A program made the position numbers and the translations under genes. Below, piece by piece: positions 10,376 through 21,866 of a stretch of DNA of 64,000 nt; position 1 is the stretch's first letter; each line of letters starts with the position of its first letter. The stretch is taken from positions 3,140,001 through 3,204,000 of the forward strand of contig NC_087119.1 in assembly GCF_963855985.1 (NCBI RefSeq), read 5' to 3'. Source of the stretch: Ostrinia nubilalis. Its lineage: Eukaryota; Arthropoda; Insecta; Lepidoptera; Crambidae. Under the pieces are notes generated by a model, which searched no databases, was not told the DNA's origin, and saw nothing but the letters and a program-made list of their open reading frames with translations.

Positions 10376-11041
10376 AAACCGGCCAAGTGCGAGTCGGACT
10401 CGCGCATCGAGGGTTCCGTACCATTGATTTATGAAATTAAAATTATATTTTTTTATTTAAGTTATTAGTATGAAAGATTACGCGGTAATAAGCGGATTAC
10501 GATTTACGAGGTATTAAAAAAAACTACTTACTAGATCTCGTTCAAAACAATTTTCGTTTGTAGTTTTTATAGTAATGTACATCATATGTTTTTTTTAGAT
10601 TTTTCATTATCTTATTTTAGAAGTTAGAGGGGGGGGGGACCAACTTTTTTCCACTTTGGAAGCGTCTGTCACGCAAACTATTCGGTTTAGAAAAAAAATA
10701 TTATAGAAACCTCGATATCATTTTTGAAGACCTATCCCTAGATACCCCACACGTACTTATGTGTTTGACGAAAAAAAAATGTTTGAGTTTCAGTTCTAAG
10801 TATAGGGAGCCCCCAATATTTATTATTATTTTTTTATTTTTGCATCAAAATCTTAATGCGGTTCACAGAATACATCTACTTACCAAGTTTAAACAGTATA
10901 GCTCTTATAGTTTCGGAAAAAAATGCCTGTGACATACGGACGGACAGACGGACGGACGGACGAACGGACGGACAGAGAGACAGACATGACGAATCTATAA
11001 GGGTTCCATTTTTTGCCATTTGGCTATGGAACCCTAAAAAT
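10376..11041 (+). repeat. GGCCAAGTGCGAGTCGGAC...ACGGAACCCTAAAAA interspersed element, near full length
   Basis: Starts CCGGCCAAGTGCGAGTCGG followed by GGGTTCCGTACC; ends in a (GACG)n block at 10938-10970, CATGACGAATCTATAAGGG and ATGGAACCCTAAAAATAT. The start and end share inverted GGGTTCC/GGAACCC words. About 666 bp, no coding capacity. A G run lies at 10629-10638. Fragments at 3355 and 5457. Confidence 0.85.
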
Positions 11042-11240
11042 ATCCTTAGATTTTCAACCAATGACTTTCATGAATAAGGCACCGTCTCGTATCACTACGT
11101 AAATTCCCGTCTCAAATCTAACCGTACTATGTAGTCCCGTAACTTGTGACGTCACATTGACAATACTTAGCTACCCCCCTCCCCGTCTTAAGCTTCAAAC
11201 GGCAAATGTTTGAACCAAAGGCAAAATGAAAATATACATT

Positions 11241-11456
11241 ACTAGCGGCCGCCCGCGACTACGTACGCGTGGATCCCGTTTTACCCCCTTAGGGGTGGAT
11301 TTTCGTAAAATCCTTTCTTAGCGGATGCCTACGTCATAACATTTACCTGCCTGCCGAATTTCAGCCCGATCCGTCCAGTGGTTTGGGCTGTGCGTTGATA
11401 GATCACTATGTCAGTAAGTCAGTCAGTCAGTCACCTTTGAGTTATAATATTTAGAT
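11241..11456 (+). repeat. GCGGCCGCCCGCGAC-type interspersed repeat, plus copy
   Basis: Complete copy from ACTAGCGGCCGCCCGCGAC to the (CAGT)n run and CACCTTTGAGTTATAATAT; about 90% similar by eye to 42575-42786. Confidence 0.85.
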
Positions 11457-11672
11457 TTTCTCTAAGTTGTTACCGTTCACGGGTTCGTTGTCTAATTAAA
11501 ACTAACACAAGTTAGCAACATTGTCAGGAAGGTATACCTACTTACTTATGAGATTTTGGGATGCTTAGTACTTACGTGAAGCATAATATGAATTTACATT
11601 CTTTGCCTTTGTGCATATGTTTTTTTTTCTTTGTTAATCGTTCTCATTATGAGTGGATAAATATCTGTGAGC

Positions 11673-11844
11673 TGAGTGTGAGTTTACATCAAACGTCCTC
11701 ACTAGTAGGTAAGTGCGTAAAATTGACATTTAATGTATGACGGATTGTACAGCGCCCCTAGCGGAAACGTTCAAGAACTAAAATTTTCATACATTTTTTT
11801 AACGCGCTCATTAGTGGAGGACCTTTGATGTAAACTCACACTCA
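11673..11844. mobile_element. MITE, about 172 bp, TGAGTGTGAGTTTACATCAA ends
   Basis: Terminal inverted repeats of about 35 bp (TGAGTGTGAGTTTACATC / GATGTAAACTCACACTCA). The internal ACAGCGCCCCTAGCGG block, read in the other orientation, is shared with the MITE at 22108-22271, so both belong to one family. Confidence 0.75.
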
Positions 11845-11849
11845 ACCCA

Positions 11850-12620
11850 CTGACAATTTTAACGAATTAACGTTTCTAATTTCGATAACTGAACTACATT
11901 CCCGAATGCTATCTGCGAACCATTTCAGGCTAAACCCTAATCACACAACGTCCGAATATTAATACTTAGTTAAACAATTAATTCTAACTCGTATATTTAC
12001 TTCCATCGGGATTCAGAGCACGAATCGCCCTTGGGTTTTGTACTTTAGAGTCGGTTATCGCATTGCAATTCTATTTTGGCGTACGAGTAGGTGTAATCGA
12101 TTTGGCTTACAATTATGTGATGGGCGATTGTCATACGGAGCAATTTAGGTAATTAATACGATCAATTTATGAGTGACCACGAGTGACGAGCTCGGAAATC
12201 TCGTACCCGGCAGAGGGTGCCACTAGCATTCGTAATGAGTGCCAGAGAGTGAGGGAGGTGGGGAGATTGGATGTGATATCAAAGTTATTTACTCCATATA
12301 GGCGTCTAGCTACTAGGGTCCAAAAGACGAGCAACAAGGTCTTCGGTAACGTTATATGTACTATTAGAGGCCGGTAGATCCATTCTCCTAAATAAAACAC
12401 TGGATACTTAACTTTCACATTATATTATTGTCTCATTTAAATATAATTTATCACATCACCAAAAGCGCGCGGAATCGTCCGTGCGTCCCTCTAATCTGAC
12501 GTTTCTAGTGAGACATTGACATTACGTCAATGTCACTATGACAGCAACTCCTTGGCTATAACGATACCGTTATTTTAACGTTTTAGATATTTCACAATTA
12601 ACATTACTGTGCGGCATCGT
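11850..12620. other. non-coding stretch
   Basis: Overlapping open frames on both strands at 12167-12418 have no recognisable domain. A short perfect hairpin, GACATTGAC-ATTAC-GTCAATGTC, lies near 12513-12535. Confidence 0.4.
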
Positions 12621-12624
12621 TGTA

Positions 12625-13563
12625 CAGGGTGGCCCAGAAAGAAATTCACTTTTGAAAATTCAAGGAAAAAAAGTCTGTGTAATTTTGTAGAGCTTTATTT
12701 ATTACAATTCAAAGAAAATTAAATGAAATTTATTTTGAAATTGACCTTTATTAAATTACATCATCCAGGAGATTTCCTTGACGCTTACAACATTCGATCA
12801 ACTTACATCAAAATCTTGAAATGCGTTCGTTAGAATTACCTCGAAACCTATTTTCCATTTTTTGCCGAATGTTCAGCTTCTGTAGCTGCATGGTTGTTGG
12901 ATTATAAAAGTATACTCTATTCTTAAGGTAACACCACAAAAAGGAGTTTTCTGGAGTGAGATCAGGGCTTCCCGGTGGCCAGGAGATGTCACCCCTGCCT
13001 GAAATTATTTTTTTGTGGGAATATGTCTTTTACCATCTAAATGCTCTCATTTGAAGTGTGACACGTAGCCCCATCTTAATGAAACCTAGTGCTCCTATCA
13101 TAGCCTTGCGAATCTTGCCACTTTGAAATCAAAAAGCTTCTCAGCATGCCAGTATAGCGCTCTCAAAAATTAATCATGCTTTCGATGCAACAAACCAATT
13201 AAGCAGGGGTAAAATCTAATTGCCACTAAGAAGCCCTTATCTCATTCCAGCAGACTTCTTTTTGTGTGTTACGTTATGTGCAGAGTATACTCTAATAATA
13301 ATCCAAAAACTCTGCAACATTCATCCATCCTGAATCCATTTCTAGGTAATTCTAACGAAAGTTTTCCAAAATTTTTGTGTATGTTGACCGAATGTTGTAA
13401 ACGTCAAGGGAATCACATGTACGATCAAATTTAAAAAAGAAAGTAAATTTAAAAATAAATTGCATGAAATTTCCTTTAAATTGCAATAGTTAAAGTTCTA
13501 CAAAAATTTATAGTTTTCGTTTCCTTACATTTTCAAAAGTGAATTTTCTTCTGGGCCACCCTG
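12625..13563 (-). mobile_element. decayed mariner/Tc1-type transposon, 939 bp
   Basis: Flanked by TA on both sides (12623-12624 and 13564-13565). Termini CAGGGTGGCCCAGAAAGAAA and the inverted TTCTTCTGGGCCACCCTG, with TTCACTTTTGAAAA continuing the inverted repeat. The minus strand carries a broken transposase (see 12907-12990). Too short and too interrupted to be autonomous. Confidence 0.85.
12907..12990 (-). pseudogene. mariner-type transposase remnant (catalytic-domain segment)
   Basis: The minus strand reads DISWPPGSPDLTPENSF followed by LWCYLKNRVY. The pattern W-PP-SPDLTP-(D/E)-FLW-YLK-VY is the well-known segment around the catalytic acidic residues of mariner/Tc1 DDE transposases. The usual aspartate after LTPP is changed here (LTPEN), in line with decay. 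No long open frame surrounds it. Confidence 0.8.
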
Positions 13564-13569
13564 TATAAT

Positions 13570-14020
13570 AGTGCTCTTCTTGTTTGTTTTCTTGACAAAC
13601 ATCAGCAAACATTGCGCGCTTTTCTGAAATGCTATAGGTAGAACATGTTGCAATGAGCTTATTGTTTCTAATGAGTTGTCCTTCCAAATGGAACGACGAC
13701 TATACGTTCTAATCTATCTTTTCTTTTTCGCTTAGACAAGACAATCTCTACCCGCATTACCGCCTTGTAGCCTGCACCAGGCAGTCTCTTTACAGTTCAG
13801 CCAAAAAAATTACGTTCTGCGTATGACCTAAAATGCAAGATTGTTCATTTAAATCGCATTAAAAAGCAACGGTATGACAATAGAACGTCCAGTGCATTAT
13901 GTGCTGCCGCATCGCAACGGATTGTTTGTGGCCCATCGTGCAGTATTTGCGTTTTCAACCGCCTGTGTTGGATTGGAGGAGGCGACGCGCGCCTACGAAT
14001 AATGCAATATCTACATATAA
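13570..14020. other. non-coding stretch
   Basis: Nothing recognised; the 87-codon minus frame at 13845-14108 crosses a repeat boundary and is not a gene. Confidence 0.4.
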
Positions 14021-14023
14021 TAC

Positions 14024-14875
14024 GGGCATTTTCAAGGCGAGAGTGAATAGGAACATGACAGGTATGCACCATCGTATAGCCTGACCAGGAACATAAAAAC
14101 CCTGGCATAGAGGCGCGTCAATTGCATTTAATAGTGCAACACTGAGTACAGTCGTACCTGTGTTAAATTAATAGGCTAACTTTATGTATCAGGATTCAGG
14201 ATTACGGGCTAATTTGATATTTTCATAAATTAACGAAAAAATATTATTATAGGTAACCTGGTTTAAATAAATTAAATGAAACCATCAATCGAGCTGGTAG
14301 GATTTATTTTATTATTCATCAATAATCAAATTCAGAACTTGAATATTCAACTGCAATGTCTGCTCATGAACGCTTCAAACTCGGTACTTCTTTCCCAATT
14401 CCATAAAATTCAACACGAAAGTGACAAAATTTTTTAAAATAGGTAGTTGAAACAAACCACAGCTAATTTTCATAGTGGACTGTACTATACGATAAACATG
14501 TCAGTCAATTTGGCAACCTTTGTCGGAAACATTATTCAATGAAAATATTGTCCGAACCCTTAGTATTTCTCTTCGACAAATACTTTAACACATTGTGAAC
14601 CACTTTTCCTTCACGACTATAAAAAGATTTTAGCAATTTAATTCACAAAATCAATTGCGCACATTTAAAATAAAGTTTGTTTACACTTTGACAGCAATAG
14701 ACTGACATGCAAGATGACATGTCAATAAAGTTTTCAGTTACTGTTGCCATTAAAAGAAATTAGTACCATTAGTTTTCCGCAACATGGCGAGGGTTTTTAT
14801 GTTCCTGGTCGGGCTATACACTGCATCTCACTTAAAATCAGGTGCGATTGCAGTGAAATATCTATTTTGAAATGC
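14024..14875 (+). repeat. SINE-like repeat split by a MITE
   Basis: The left half 14024-14076 (GGCATTTTCAAGGCGAGAG ... GCACCATCGTA) and right half 14817-14875 (TACACTGCATCTCACTTAAA ...) together reconstitute the arrangement of the intact copy at 6873-7012. The intervening 740 bp are a separate element. Confidence 0.8.
14077..14816. mobile_element. non-autonomous TA-target transposon, 740 bp, inside a SINE-like repeat
   Basis: Ends TAGCCTGACCAGGAACATAA and the inverted TTATGTTCCTGGTCGGGCTA, inverted repeats of about 28 bp continuing through AAAACCCT. Flanked by TA at 14075-14076 and 14817-14818. No coding capacity. Confidence 0.85.
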
Positions 14876-14890
14876 GACTGGTTAAGGTAA

Positions 14891-15012
14891 ATACTGGGTT
14901 GCACCATCTTACTTTAACTTTGACAAACGTCAAAAATCTGTCAAACTCCTTACAAAATGCACCGGTTATCGTTATATTTAACGTCAAAGTTAAGTGGTGC
15001 AACTCAGCCTTA
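14891..15012. mobile_element. short MITE (GGGTTGCACCATCTTACTTT family)
   Basis: Ends CTGGGTTGCACCATCTTAC and AAGTGGTGCAACTCAGCC. Relatives at 18504-18612 and (opposite orientation) 51733-51850 share TCTGTCAAACTCC and ATCGTTATA blocks. Confidence 0.75.
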
Positions 15013-15034
15013 GTCAGTTTGTATAAACTTCGTT

Positions 15035-15275
15035 CGTTCGTTTCAGCCAAATGACGTCCACTGCTGGACAAAGGCCTCCCCCAAGGTTTTCCACAATGCA
15101 CGGTCCTGCGCTGCCCGCATCCAGGCTCTTCCCGCGACCTTTACCAGATCGTCGGTCCACCTAGTAGGAGGCCTGCCTACACTACGTCTTCCAGCCCGTG
15201 GTCGCCACTCGAGAACTTTTCTGCCCCAACGGCCATCGTCTCTACGAGCTATGTGCCCCGCCCACTGTCACTTCA
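15035..15275 (-). pseudogene. 5'-truncated RTE-clade LINE, 3' end (ACGA-tail type)
   Basis: Minus strand: AGHIARRDDGRWGQKSSRV-like start, a PPTRWTDDLVKVAG segment, AWKT.GEAFVQQWTSFG terminus and a (ACGA)n tail at 15028-15043. Same family as 28679, 39572 and 60524. Confidence 0.85.
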
Positions 15276-15447
15276 TTTAGATTTGTATAAACTTAAAAAC
15301 ACATAATGCATGAAATGTGATCAATAACTTCGTAAATCCCATATCGCATCTCTGTGGTACCAATTTTAGCAAAAAACCTCTTTTTTATTACACTGTTATT
15401 GTATCCCAGTTCCGATGTGGCTATTCTAATCGTTCCCGTCCGGATGG

Positions 15448-16790
15448 ACAAACTTTTGATTGGTGCAGACAGGCTCGGCGGTGAAACCTATTACTTTGGC
15501 ATGTCATATTTTTATTGGCAATTGGAGTGACGCTGACAAGTGTCGACTGGTTGTTTTGTGCCGGCCAAATTGGTCCGGTTCCTTTTTGTCGGTCACTCTA
15601 AACTTGTTCATTATATCGGCGCGGCATCGATTGTTTTACCTGTGCAATTGATTCGTTTGGTTCTTTTTTGTGGTTTGACAAACATTGGGGATAAAGTTAT
15701 ATCGTATTGTGTGAGAGATGACTCTTGAGCTGACACTGAGACTGTCTGATCCTTGCCTGTCAATCAGTCCTAACATTTTGGTGAATATCTTTTGATCTTC
15801 ATTCAAGAACACAACGACTTCATACGTTATTATTGACCTTTCTACTTGCACATCCTTAATGATTATTGGATTAAGTAATCATAGGAAAACAGATCTAAAT
15901 TCAAAAGTCTATGGTAATTTATAAAGATGAAACACAAGGCTTAATTACAACGAACCTGATTTTTGGTGAAGATGCCAAAAAAAGACAAAAAATTAGAAAA
16001 CATACAAACTTTTGATTGGTGCAGACAGACTCGGCGGTGAAACCTATTACTTTGGCATGTCATATTTTTATTGGCAATTGGAGTGACGCTGACAAGTGTC
16101 GACTGGTTGTTTTGTGCCGGCCAAATTGGTCCGGTTCCTTTTTGTCGGTCACTCTAAACTTTTTGTCGGTTCATTATCGGCGTGGCATCGATTGTTTAAC
16201 CTGTGCAATGAGGGCTATCGTTGTAGCGCTTACCAGTTAGCGCCACTGTAGAGTAAGGTCCTGTCACTTGCTAGTAGCGAAGACAGTGGCACCAACTGGT
16301 GAGCGCTAAAGTGGTAGTAGGAGGACTATCGCATTTGCACTCATCAAGATGGCGCCACTGTAGAGTAAGGTCCTGTCAATCTCCAGGGGTGCCAACTGTT
16401 AAGTATAAAAACGATAGCCCTCATTGATTCGTTTGGTTGTTTCTTTGGGTTTGACAAATATTGGGTAGGGTAAAGTTCTTTTATGTGACAGACGACTGTT
16501 GAGCTGATATTATAAACTGACTAAACATGATTGTCAACTAGGGCTAACTTTTAATTACCCGACTGCGCCAGAAGGAGGGTTATGTTTTTGTGAGTATTAT
16601 TTTAAAATGCCCTACATTGAGTACGCCTAACGTGGTCTCCGTCACTCTCCATTCAACTCTTCACGAGTCATTGTTGGCCTTCCTACTTCCACATCTTTGA
16701 CACTTATTGGATATGTAATCATCTTCTAAATTCAATATCCAGTGGTCATTTATAAAGATAAAACACAATAACAGGCGTAATTACATTTAT
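15448..16790. repeat. tandem duplication, period 556 bp, second copy interrupted
   Basis: 15448-15602 and 16004-16158 are almost identical (one substitution seen); beyond that the copies stay alignable but much more diverged, to ATTTATAAAGATGAAACACA at about 15930 and its partner at about 16765. Copy 2 holds the MITE at 16210-16422. A shared ~48-codon open frame starting MVQT is present in both near-identical parts but has no recognisable domain. Confidence 0.8.
16210..16422. mobile_element. MITE, 213 bp, GAGGGCTATCGTT ends, AT target, empty site present
   Basis: Inverted ends GAGGGCTATCGTT / AACGATAGCCCTC, flanked by AT at 16208-16209 and 16423-16424. The other duplication copy has the uninterrupted site GTGCAATTGATTCG with AT at 15647-15648. 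Inside, the 27-base block starting GCGCCACTGTAGAG occurs twice (16240 and 16352, period 112). A relative is at 48024-48190. Confidence 0.85.
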
Positions 16791-17069
16791 TTTCAGTTGA
16801 CTTTTGAATGCTAACCGGAAGTTAATGTTCCCAAGTTTTTGTCAACTTAAAATACCAAAAGCAATGTTCCGTCATGCATATTTAAGTCAAATGGCCCGCT
16901 TGGAGGATACAAATATTTGATATTTGTCGTGTGTACTTATGTTTTAATTGCTCGTTGTTTAATCGCGGGTTTCTGGGAACTCCAGTGAACTGAGGCGGGT
17001 GTTTCACTTAAGGTGCTGTTCCAAGCTCGACCGCCGCTGCAGTGTTTTGTTTACGTTCGCGTAAACAGT

Positions 17070-17130
17070 ATAAATAAAAAATAAATCTTTGGACGATTCC
17101 TCACAGAGCGCCAGCTAGTCCCAAAGTAAG
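17070..17130 (+). repeat. truncated LINE-tail-like repeat
   Basis: ATAAATCTTTGGACGATTCC and CTAGTCCCAAAGTAAGCAA resemble the repeat at 8568-8690; a MITE follows directly. Confidence 0.5.
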
Positions 17131-17148
17131 CAACTTATATACAAACTA

Positions 17149-17307
17149 TAGTTGTTGCAATTCACGAAGGCGAGTGAGCTTTACATGTGTGGTGGCTCGC
17201 TACTGTTCGTCTTTCAAAAGTTTTTATAGACATTACACTATCGTTATGTGTACATACACGTACACACACAAGTAAAGCTAACTCGTCTTCGTGCGTTGCA
17301 AGAACTA
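17149..17307. mobile_element. MITE, 159 bp, TA-flanked
   Basis: Ends TAGTTGTTGCAATTCACGAA and the inverted TTCGTGCGTTGCAAGAACTA, inverted repeats of about 40 bp, flanked by TA on each side. The centre is a TACACG/CGTGTA-rich segment. Confidence 0.75.
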
Positions 17308-17639
17308 TACCTCAAACGATTGCGGTTGTCACCTGACGGTAAAATGAAGAATGTTCACTAATTTTGTTTTTTAGCTTTCTGTATTCTCTGTTAAAAATAA
17401 AAAATACACGTGAAAGAATTATTTCGATACGTCAATTAGTTTCCAAGATATTGAATTTTAAAAGTGCGGGCGGCGGCCGGCCCGCCATTTTATGCGCGTG
17501 ACGTCATATTACAGTGACTGGCTCATATTTGTATGGGTGGAATCTTGCAAGCTGAATTAAGACCCACTTCCAGGCAACCGATTAAGCTGAAATTTCGCAA
17601 ACACATGTGATTTGGATGACCATGCAATATTATGATGAC

Positions 17640-17845
17640 ATGGAGCTGATCTGATGATGGAGCTGGAAGGTGGCCATAGGAACTCTATAATAAAACGACT
17701 TAAATGCATCGAGTTTGGGCTCGTTCGTTTTGTATTGATGAGTATTTTAATTCTATATAGTAATCGGGGTCTAATGATGGAGCTGGAAGGTAATTCGCAA
17801 TAAAACGACGCAATCGCATCAAGTTTGGGTTTGGTTCAATTTTTA
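17640..17845 (+). repeat. two tandem copies of a GATGATGGAGCTGGAAGG repeat
   Basis: GATGATGGAGCTGGAAGG occurs near 17653 and 17775, each followed by AATAAAACGAC and CGCATC/TGCATC-AAGTTTGGG words. Another copy is at 62482-62630. Non-coding lepidopteran-type repeat of unnamed family. Confidence 0.65.
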
Positions 17846-17970
17846 TTTCTGTGATAGGTCTGGGTGTTAATATGTATAATAAGTTTGTATTTACAAAAAA
17901 AAATTATTTAAGTATGTTTATATCCGTTTTCTAGTGAGCGGACGCTGTGAATGTAAGTACGTCACACGGG

Positions 17971-17980
17971 GTCACGTGAC
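17971..17980. promoter_or_regulatory. palindromic E-box
   Basis: GTCACGTGAC is a perfect 10-bp palindrome containing CACGTG, the canonical bHLH site. A lone site 14 kb from the gene; function is unproven. Confidence 0.3.
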
Positions 17981-18503
17981 CGTCGGCGGGACTCGATATT
18001 TAAGCGAACTTTGAATGCCTATAAAATCATAACTACTGGGTATTTTTGAATGAAATAAAAACTAATGTATTTGTAAATGTAAAAGCTTAACTGTAACATA
18101 GGTTTCAAGTGATTTTGCATACCTAGTAACATTCTCAATTGTTGATCGACCGACAATGTAATACCAGTACTAAGTAAAAATAATAATACTGCGGCAATTT
18201 GCGGTCGAGTTCGGCACAGCACCTTTATGCACATAATTACTAACTTGTGTCTAATTAGGCATCGTGAAAGAAAGAAAGCCCGCCATTGGTACCTCTTCTA
18301 CTAATTGTCTAATGTACGATTTCACTTAAAGTAACCGGTGAAGGCTTTGGCATTGTTGACCTGTGGTCCCGACTGACAAATGGCGCCCAAGTTAAGGTCA
18401 CCGTGATGTGCTTAATTAGTTTGTCATTAGGTACATTACTCTCCCTCGAAACGCAATCCCTGGATTTGTAGTGACTATCTAGTAAGATAAAATTTCCACT
18501 ATC

Positions 18504-18612
18504 TTAGGCTGGGTTACACCATCTTACTTTAGCTATAACAAACGCCAAAAATCTGTCAAACTCCATACAAAAAACATCGGTAATCGTTATAGTTACGGTC
18601 AAAGTTGCATCT
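18504..18612. mobile_element. short MITE relic (GGGTTACACCATCTTACTTT family)
   Basis: Left end TTAGGCTGGGTTACACC matches 14891-15012; the right end is broken after GTCAAAGTTGCATC. Confidence 0.65.
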
Positions 18613-18614
18613 TC

Positions 18615-21590
18615 AAAACCAATTTTATTCAAAATTCGTAATCAGTACCTACCCTTAAAAATGTCATGCATGTTGAAAAAAAAACCGTTTGGCACAAAAC
18701 AAAAAATACATTCACATGGATTTTCTGAAAAAAACGCCGAGATTTTTTCCAATTTTCAAGCCCCGTCCGACCCGTTTAAAATCATCCATTGCCAATAGAT
18801 GGCGTTGTATGTTCTTACAGTCAGAGCTACATTTGCATTTTTTATTTTTTTCTGATATAGAATACTTTGTAGTTCTTAAACTGACCAAATAGTGACTAAG
18901 AAAAATGCACAAGCAGGCTGACCACCTGTTGGTTGCCTTGAGGTGAGGGAGAGGTCAAGGACACCTCTAAGGCTTGACTACACTCCCTAAGCTCGTCAGC
19001 TTAGGGGCAGTCACCGAAATCTAATAAGTATGGGACAAAGTGTGTCCAGGTACTAACAAAAACTAAACGCTATTGTGCACACTTCCTTGACAAAGTTTGC
19101 TATGATTTATTTTTAGGTTATTTAGTAGGTATTTACGTATTTATGCGGCTGCATTGAACGCATTGAACGTCAATTTTTGAAAAGCGCGTTTAATTCTAAA
19201 GTTTTCTTTTTCGTTTGTTTATGACACTGGCTGGCCTGAAAAAAATTTACATAGGATTGTATTTTTTTAAATAGTTATTTTACAAATGGTCCACTACAAA
19301 CAAAAGAAGATGTAATTTTGCGGGATCAAACGCATAGTAACACAATTTTAATGTCGCATCCGTTAGCACTTCCCTAGCTAGAGTGAAAAATACTATTAGG
19401 CATTATTACCATTTTAAAAAATTCACCGTGTAAAGATAAAATCAAGTTAAAAGATTAACATTTCTCGATAAATATTCGAAATGAAGCTACCATAAAAGCT
19501 CTCCTACCGTGCAGAGCATTATTTACTCAGTTTCGGGTTACAACTGCGCAAACAAAACGCAGCCCAACTATTACGTAGCTGGTACAGATTCAATACAACT
19601 TACAATATTTAACTTGACTCCAAGTTAAAGAGACAGAGATTAAGCAATATTACTTGCTACTTGTAAGGAAGATTGCTATGGCATTAGACAGATAACAAAA
19701 AATAATGTGTATGTATAGTATTGAAATTAAGACGCTTTTGCTTTTGGACCTGTAACTGTAGTTAGGTGTAGCCGTCGTGTCTGGAGGATAATCTATTTTA
19801 AAGATATCCCAACATATTCACATTCTTCCATCTTCTATCATGCATAAGTCAAAGATCACTTCACCATAGACATAATGGCTTAATCTGAACCCAACAAATT
19901 CAGTCAAGGCTTCAATGTTCCATTATAAAGCTTTTCGAGGTTTTCTTTCTCGTTTTTTGTTTCTTCATAATAATATGCAATAAACTCGATATCTGCAGAT
20001 TCACCCTCTTCACCACACGGGACCACACTTTAATCACCTTGTATAAATATTTCTTTCGATATATTTTACGAACCACTTTGAACGTGTATCTTTGTCAGTT
20101 AAGCCTTATCCTTATCAGATAAGAAGATTCAAGAAAATTCACCGAAATTGTGATGAAATTGTGATTAAATTGTGAATATACTTACCTATTTTCTTTTCCT
20201 CTATAGTCCAGTGCAAACAGAACTGTAGGTATTGTGTAGGAAGATAAAGTGAGAAAAAGCTTTGGAATAATATGGATTTTAAAATGAGGGTAGTATGTTA
20301 GGTATGATTAATGTGATCTGTGTTGGATTTCATTACACAATATTATGATGTCAGAATGTCTTTTAGTCATGTTTTAGGTTAAAATGCAGGACTTGACTAG
20401 ACAAACATTCAGAAATATTTAAATCTAAAAAAGTGTATTTCTTCTACTTTACCTTAGTTCCTAAGTAAGGCTTTATAAATAATATTAAATATTTTATCAT
20501 CATATCCTAAAATAGCTAAACCAAAACTAAAATATTGAAAAATTCTTAGTTATCATAATTAAATTTATCAATCAAAATTTAGCACTGAAAATTGCGGATA
20601 AAGATATTGAGCACAATACTGGGTGCTGTTCAACACTGATATTAATGAGATACTAGCTCACCATTGATTAGTGCTACCCGCCTATCTGACCCGTTACATT
20701 GTACACTTAATCACAACAGCACCAAACATCGGCGATACAATCCGAATGACATAGAATAAAAAGCGCACAGACGCGCCGCAGCACAACTTTACTGCTCCAT
20801 AAATATGCTAATTTACCTACGACTTTTATAACTTAATTAATAACGTGTGGCTAGCTGGAGGAGTGTGGGCTTGGTGACGGTAGAAAGCGGTAATTGTTTG
20901 ACTCATTTCTATGAATAGTAAATCTTAATGTTGAAATATCTGATTGAATAGTAAAATAATTAGTTTAGCCTGTGCATTCCAAATATGATTAAATTATTCT
21001 TTAATTACTCGTATAACGAAGTGCTAGGGTTTATCTTTGCTTCGTAGACAAGCCCAGTGTAGCTCTACAGTGTAGAGCCAGCCTCATGTCCTAGTGAAAA
21101 ATGCTCCAGGACTATTATTACACCTCCCTAGAGGGTAGATCGAATTACGATGGATTAAAAAACATTACATTATTTTAACCCTTACATTAGAAGTTCACAC
21201 TTAAAATACATAGACCAACTAGCATTCACTTATTTTCTAAATAAAACGCTATTTGCTTGGTAACAAAATCTACCGCAATCGCCTCAAGATTATGATTTAT
21301 AGTGTTTTATGTTTGTTTTTAATTGATGTCACCGTAGTTTCGCGTGACCGCAACGCGATCTGTCACCACATACTTTTTATGAGTGATGTAAAATAATGAA
21401 AAATACCAGCGCTTTTATGCGGCCCGTTTGATTTAGGGCCGTGTTTACGACGGACTGTCTGCGTGTAATTACATTATAATCTTTGGTATTACATTTGTAG
21501 GTATTAAAGGTAAGGTTTTAGTGCATGTCTTTTTTAATAGCACACAGCCCTATTAATTTGGAAATGTCATTTCACCGAATAGGTACAGAC
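18615..21590. other. long AT-rich non-coding stretch
   Basis: No gene, no clear transposon and no LINE tail recognised in about 3 kb. Short frames at 18689-18912 occur on both strands and look accidental. A small hairpin-like CTAAGCTCGTCAGCTTAG lies near 18987. Confidence 0.5.
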
Positions 21591-21593
21591 TAA

Positions 21594-21729
21594 CGCCCGT
21601 ATTCACAAACGATGCTTGCTTAAGTGAATCAGCAAATCGAACGCACTGCGTTGAATGTAGCTTTGTGATTGGTTCGTGTGTCACCCTGTGCGTCCACGCA
21701 CACTGGGAGACCCTTGTGAATACGGGCAT
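21594..21729. mobile_element. MITE with GTATTCACAAAC ends, copy 2
   Basis: CGCCCGTATTCACAAACG at the left and TTGTGAATACGGGCAT at the right, 136 bp; inverted relative to 326-433. Confidence 0.7.
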
Positions 21730-21799
21730 AAGTTAATTTTAAGTAATTGCACGGTGAGGATTGGTTTAGACTGGTCTGTAATCGGTACATTTCGGACGT

Positions 21800-21866
21800 T
21801 GGACCTTCTCACTATGCTGAAAGATGTCCAATGCTGGGCAAAGGTCTCCTTCAAAGATTTCCACAA
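21800..21866 (-). pseudogene. heavily decayed RTE LINE 3' end
   Basis: The minus strand still reads WKSLKETFAQHWTSFS, the degraded form of WKSLGEAFVQQWTSFG found in the ACGA-tail copies. No microsatellite tail remains. Confidence 0.65.

Noticed and set aside
10938..10985. GACG repeats as a coding low-complexity domain
   Set aside because: Part of the 3' end of an interspersed repeat also seen at 3355-3476.
12167..12418. Coding segment on either strand
   Set aside because: Both strands are open over the same region, neither shows a recognisable domain; probably chance in a less AT-rich patch.
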